This document shows, one piece after another, positions 60,592 to 64,000 of a stretch of 64,000 bases of DNA. Position 1 is the stretch's first letter. Each line of letters begins with the position of its first letter. The stretch is from contig JAIWQS010000131.1 of the NCBI GenBank assembly GCA_029891385.1, positions 1 through 64,000 on the forward strand. The letters are read 5' to 3'. The translations under genes and the position numbers were made by a program. The notes beneath the pieces are model-generated. The model had not been told where the DNA came from. It worked only from the letters and a program-made list of their open reading frames with translations, and did no database searches. Origin of the DNA: Erythroxylum novogranatense (taxonomy: Eukaryota > Streptophyta > Magnoliopsida > Malpighiales > Erythroxylaceae).

Positions 60592-61059
60592 TCAAACTTC
60601 ATTGGTGTACATGGAATCTATTTCCGATTCCATCACCTTAAGCCATTTTTCTACATCAATATCATTAATAGCCTGTGTATATGTAATGGGATCCAATTCT
60701 TCTTGGTTTGAGATGGCAATAAAGCCTTCTCCTAGACTTAGATACCTATATGGTTGACTCACAACCCTCCCACTATGTCTAGACACAACATGATGTTTAG
60801 GTTGCACTTTTGATTTAACTACTGAATCCATTTCAACATCTTGTTGTATTATATCCATATCAACTCTTGAATTAGACGAAATAACTAACTCCTTTACTAT
60901 TACTTCACTTCCTCCTTTGTGATTTCTCACAAACTCTTCCTCTAGGAAGGTCACATTTGTCGACACAAATATCTTCCCATCTTGAGAATTGTAAAAATTG
61001 TACCCTTTAGTTCCCTTAGGATATCCTACAAACAAACATACTTTTGATCTTGGTTCCAT
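60592..61059 (-). pseudogene. Copia integrase C-terminal and linker region
   Basis: A 155-codon frame begins near SKVCLFVGYPKGTKGYNFY, the conserved copia integrase tail, and runs through an acidic linker to MESEIDSMYTNEV, the usual lead-in to RT. Confidence 0.85.
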
Positions 61060-61128
61060 CTTTGTGGACTCAAGTCTTATAACATGGGCTGGGCAACCCC
61101 AAGTCCTTAAGTTTCATAATGAAGGCAC

Positions 61129-61760
61129 TCAACCAATCCACAACTCCCTGGGTGTTTTAGGCACCAATTTGGATAGAGAACAGTTAAGATGATACGTTGC
61201 CTTTTGTATGGCATATCCCCAGAATGATTCTGGAAGGCTAGAGTAAGAAATCATTATTCTTACCATTTCCAATAGAGTCCTATTTCTCTTCTCAGCTACA
61301 CCATTCTGTTGAGGTGTTCGAGGAGATGAAAAATTGGAAACAATTCCATTATCAATTAAATATTGTTGGAACTCTCCAGCTAAGTACTCACCACCTCGAT
61401 CCAATTGAAGTTGTTTTAATAGCTTGCCTAGTTTCTTTTCAACTTTGGCTTTGAATTCTTTGAACTTTTCAAAAGATTTGTTTTTTATACATCAAATACA
61501 AATAGTCATTTCTTAAGTAATCATATATAAAGGTTATAAAGTATTCATAACATCCTCTAGCTTGTACGTTCATGGGCCCACACACATCCATATGTACTAG
61601 GTCCAACATAGATTTAGATATGTTTCCTTTAGAAGGAAATGAGGCCTTGATCATTTTTTCTTCAATACAAGATTCACAGGTGGGTAATAGATCATTATCC
61701 AAGCCCATAAGGATCTCATCCTTTACTAACCTATCAAGTCTTTTCTTATTGATATGACCT
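61129..61760 (-). pseudogene. Copia integrase finger and core
   Basis: The finger has HLRIGHINKKRL and CESC (about 61680-61775). The core has the first Asp in LVHMDVCGP (about 61590), the second in DRGGEYLAGEF (61404) and the Glu in NGVAEKRNRTLL. A frame break lies between 61469 and 61404. Confidence 0.85.
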
Positions 61761-62248
61761 ATTCTTAAGTGCCACAGATATTTAGAATTAATGTTAGAGT
61801 CATTGGAATGTCTTGGTTTTATCCACTCTGTGGTGTTTAGTGAGCTTGTCATAGGTTTTATAAAAAACAATCCTTGTTTAATTATCGCATCACAAATAAA
61901 ATATTTATTCTCATACAGTGAAACAAAACTTTCAAAATATAAGGAATAACTATATTTTATTAGACAAAAAATAAAAATCATTTTCCTTACAATCATTGGC
62001 ATGTAATAAACTTCCTCCAAATATAACCTATGACCACTAGGAAACTCTAAGATAACTACTCCCACTGATTCTGTTGAAACATAGGATGCATCTACTATCT
62101 TGACTTGAAACTGGCTTTTGGGTAGTTTTTTCCTTTGATGGAACCCCTGTAAAGAATTAGAAACATGGTGAGTGGCTCCTGAATCTAATATCCAGGAATC
62201 AGATAATTCTTCCACATTTCTAGTTCCTAACAAACTTAGGAAACCCAT
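61761..62248 (-). pseudogene. Copia protease
   Basis: SWILDSGATHHVSN near 62165-62190 is the aspartic protease active site with the DSG triad, and HRLYLEEVYYMP follows as expected for the C-terminal half. It is in the same open frame as the integrase finger (61469-62248), but that frame includes an irregular stretch after 61990, so the domain may not be functional. Confidence 0.8.
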
Positions 62249-63065
62249 ACCTTGTTTACTTTTGAGGGACTCAAGGTAGACTGGACAATTTCTTTTCTAG
62301 TGGCCCATCTCATCACAATAGAAATACTTTCCCTTGGTGTTCTCTTTGGCCTTCTTTTTCATAGGTTAGGCCTTGACCCCTGTTTGGGCCTTCTTTTTCA
62401 TTAAACCCTTCTTCTTTTGCTTTCCCTTACCCTTGATCTTAGAAGAAGATGTTACATTAGCTTATAGCCCATAATCTTTGATATTCAATATCTCCTCCGT
62501 ACTCTAAAGGGTGTTCATTAACTCACTCAAGGTGTAATCCTTGCTATTGAGCTCATAGTCTAACTTAAACTGCTGAAAGGAAGAGTTTAAACTATTGATG
62601 ATCATAATCATCTACATATCTACATCCATGTCCACCCCAAGCATCTCAGCCTCAATGATTGCAAAGATTACCTTCATCATGTAATCCCGCATCGGTTCAC
62701 TAGGTTTTTGTCTGAGATTATAAAGGGTTTGGCACTCTTGCAAACCTAGTCCTCACAACAAACATCTCATGTAGGTGATGAACAATAGCATTAGTAGTTT
62801 TCATACAAGCAATTTGGTTTTGCAACATGCCACTAACAGAAACTAAAATATAACACTTAGTAGTCTTGTTAGCATTCTGTCAACACTCATATTGTTGGTC
62901 TATCATAGAAGTTTAATCCCCACCCGAAGGTGCAGGCTCATTTTCAGTTAAAACCCATGAAATATGTTCATATTGCAGAACAATGTCAAGGTTACGTCTT
63001 CGTTCATTAAAATTCTCTCTGTTTTCTAATTTGTTATTTGTCAAGAGCAAAGTGAGTGGATTCAT
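62249..63065 (-). pseudogene. gag: Copia gag with damaged zinc knuckle
   Basis: The start at about 63065 reads MNPLTLLLTNNKLENRENF, the typical copia gag N-terminus. The knuckle at 62290-62330 reads KYFYCDEMGH-stop-KRNC: the first Cys is Tyr and the usual Trp is a stop, both explained by G-to-A changes on the sense strand. Several frameshifts lie between. Confidence 0.75.
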
Positions 63066-64000
63066 TTTGTGGTTGATTATGTCTAAAAATATAAATTATT
63101 GAAACATGAGCATACTAGTCAATAAAATTGGAACTTAGTATAAAATCATGATGCATGTATGTATGATGATAGATTTAACAAATACTAAAAACAGTTAAGT
63201 CTTTATACGAAAATTATTTTTCTTATCTATAATAGACTAAATGATGGTGGACCATCTTATCCATTAAAAGAAAAACTAGGACCTCCCACTAAAAAAGCTA
63301 CCAAGCATCTTCATGTTTAACTTTTAAAAAAGCATTTTAATTTGGTCCATAATTTTACCAACAAAGCTATGGTGGGCAGGTTATTGATAAAATATGTTGA
63401 GTGTTTAACCATTTGATTCATTCACTAATGGGACTTGCAAATCATGCCTTAGTGGGAGGACACATTTGCTACCAATAAATGGACTTATCCATAAGGAAAC
63501 CCAAACCATGCAAGACTTAGGATTCATGCCCTCCAATTGGGAGTAACACTTCACTATATGCAAATGGGCCATCATTTGGAGACCTTGGACTCTCACATGA
63601 GCATCCTCTCTCACTCAATCATTTTGGGCTTTAAGTTTTAATTACCATCTTGTCTAAATGCAATTTATTATCCATCCTATATTGTTTCATTATATATCTC
63701 ATACATAATGAAGATCATGTATTTCTACTGGGTCTTCCTCACATCCCCAAAAGTTCTAAATCACTAACTAACCTCTCCAAAGCACCTACACTTATAAAGA
63801 TCATAACTTTTGACTCAGATTTCCAAAAATTTCATACTATATATTGTTGGAAAGCTAGAAAGATAAGCTACAACTTTCTAAAAGACAACTTTGTTAATCT
63901 AACTCAAATTAGTCCAGATTTTCCCCTCAAATTAGAACACAAAATTTTCTCCTTATGAAAGACTTGAAAATTTTCCCAATTTCACTTGCTCTAATGTAAC
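63066..64000. other. Copia leader or flanking sequence, unassigned
   Basis: No start of a second copia LTR (TGTTGGATC) is seen. The stretch 63790-63900 has 'ataacttttgactcagat...ctacaactttct', a module also found in the LARD-1 U3 repeats. The rest shows nothing I recognise. Confidence 0.35.

Larger units (their letters stand above)
58199..63065 (-). mobile_element. Ty1/copia element internal region
   Basis: The order on the minus strand is gag, protease, integrase, RT, RNase H, polypurine tract, which is copia order (integrase before RT). All domains are broken by stops or frameshifts. A CRM-family solo LTR lies in the RNase H. Confidence 0.88.

Overview
This 64 kb window is plant nuclear DNA, probably from a eudicot. 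It is AT-rich and is built almost entirely from nested LTR retrotransposons: Ty3/gypsy of Athila-, Tekay/Del- and CRM-type, one Ty1/copia element, and two families of large non-coding LTR elements. I found no convincing host gene, tRNA, rRNA or CRISPR array. The density of nested chromoviruses suggests pericentromeric or centromere-near heterochromatin (inference).

Layout, left to right. 1-3866 is the 3' end of an Athila/Tat-like gypsy element on the + strand, with its 3' LTR. 3867-7398 is a decayed Tekay-type integrase with its 3' LTR. 7399-8329 is unassigned, and 8330-8868 is a decayed Athila-type gag on the - strand. 8869-32684 is the main object of the window: four LTRs separated by three non-coding internal domains, all in the same - orientation (LTR-int-LTR-int-LTR-int-LTR). 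With LTRs of about 4.1-4.5 kb and internal domains of about 2.8 kb without coding capacity, it fits the definition of a LARD (large retrotransposon derivative), here in a tandem array with shared LTRs.

The array abuts the interior of the 3' LTR of a second LARD-like element (LARD-2, 32685-55197, - strand, LTR about 3.07 kb, internal about 3.4 kb). LARD-2 was split twice by CRM-like chromoviruses: CRM-A (36321-44587, +, target duplication GAGGG) in its internal domain and CRM-B (46510-53172, -, target duplication TGCAT) in its 5' LTR. CRM-A's 3' LTR was then hit by an inverted solo LTR of the same family (43108-44014, target duplication ATGTG). LARD-2 itself sits in an Athila-type gag-pol fragment (55198-56571, -). 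The rest is a Ty1/copia element on the - strand (3' LTR 56572-58198, internal to about 63.07 kb) whose RNase H is interrupted by another CRM-family solo LTR (58336-59244, target duplication ACATT).

None of the coding elements is intact. Both CRM copies share a frame-shifting protease deletion, and CRM-B also lacks RNase H and the integrase N-terminus. LARD-1 and LARD-2 keep the same relic of a Tekay-type polyprotein end beside their polypurine tract and have a recognisable primer binding site. They therefore look like parasites of an autonomous Tekay-type chromovirus. Small indels between repeat copies often fall at CTG/CAG sites, so some apparent frameshifts may be consensus errors and not biology.
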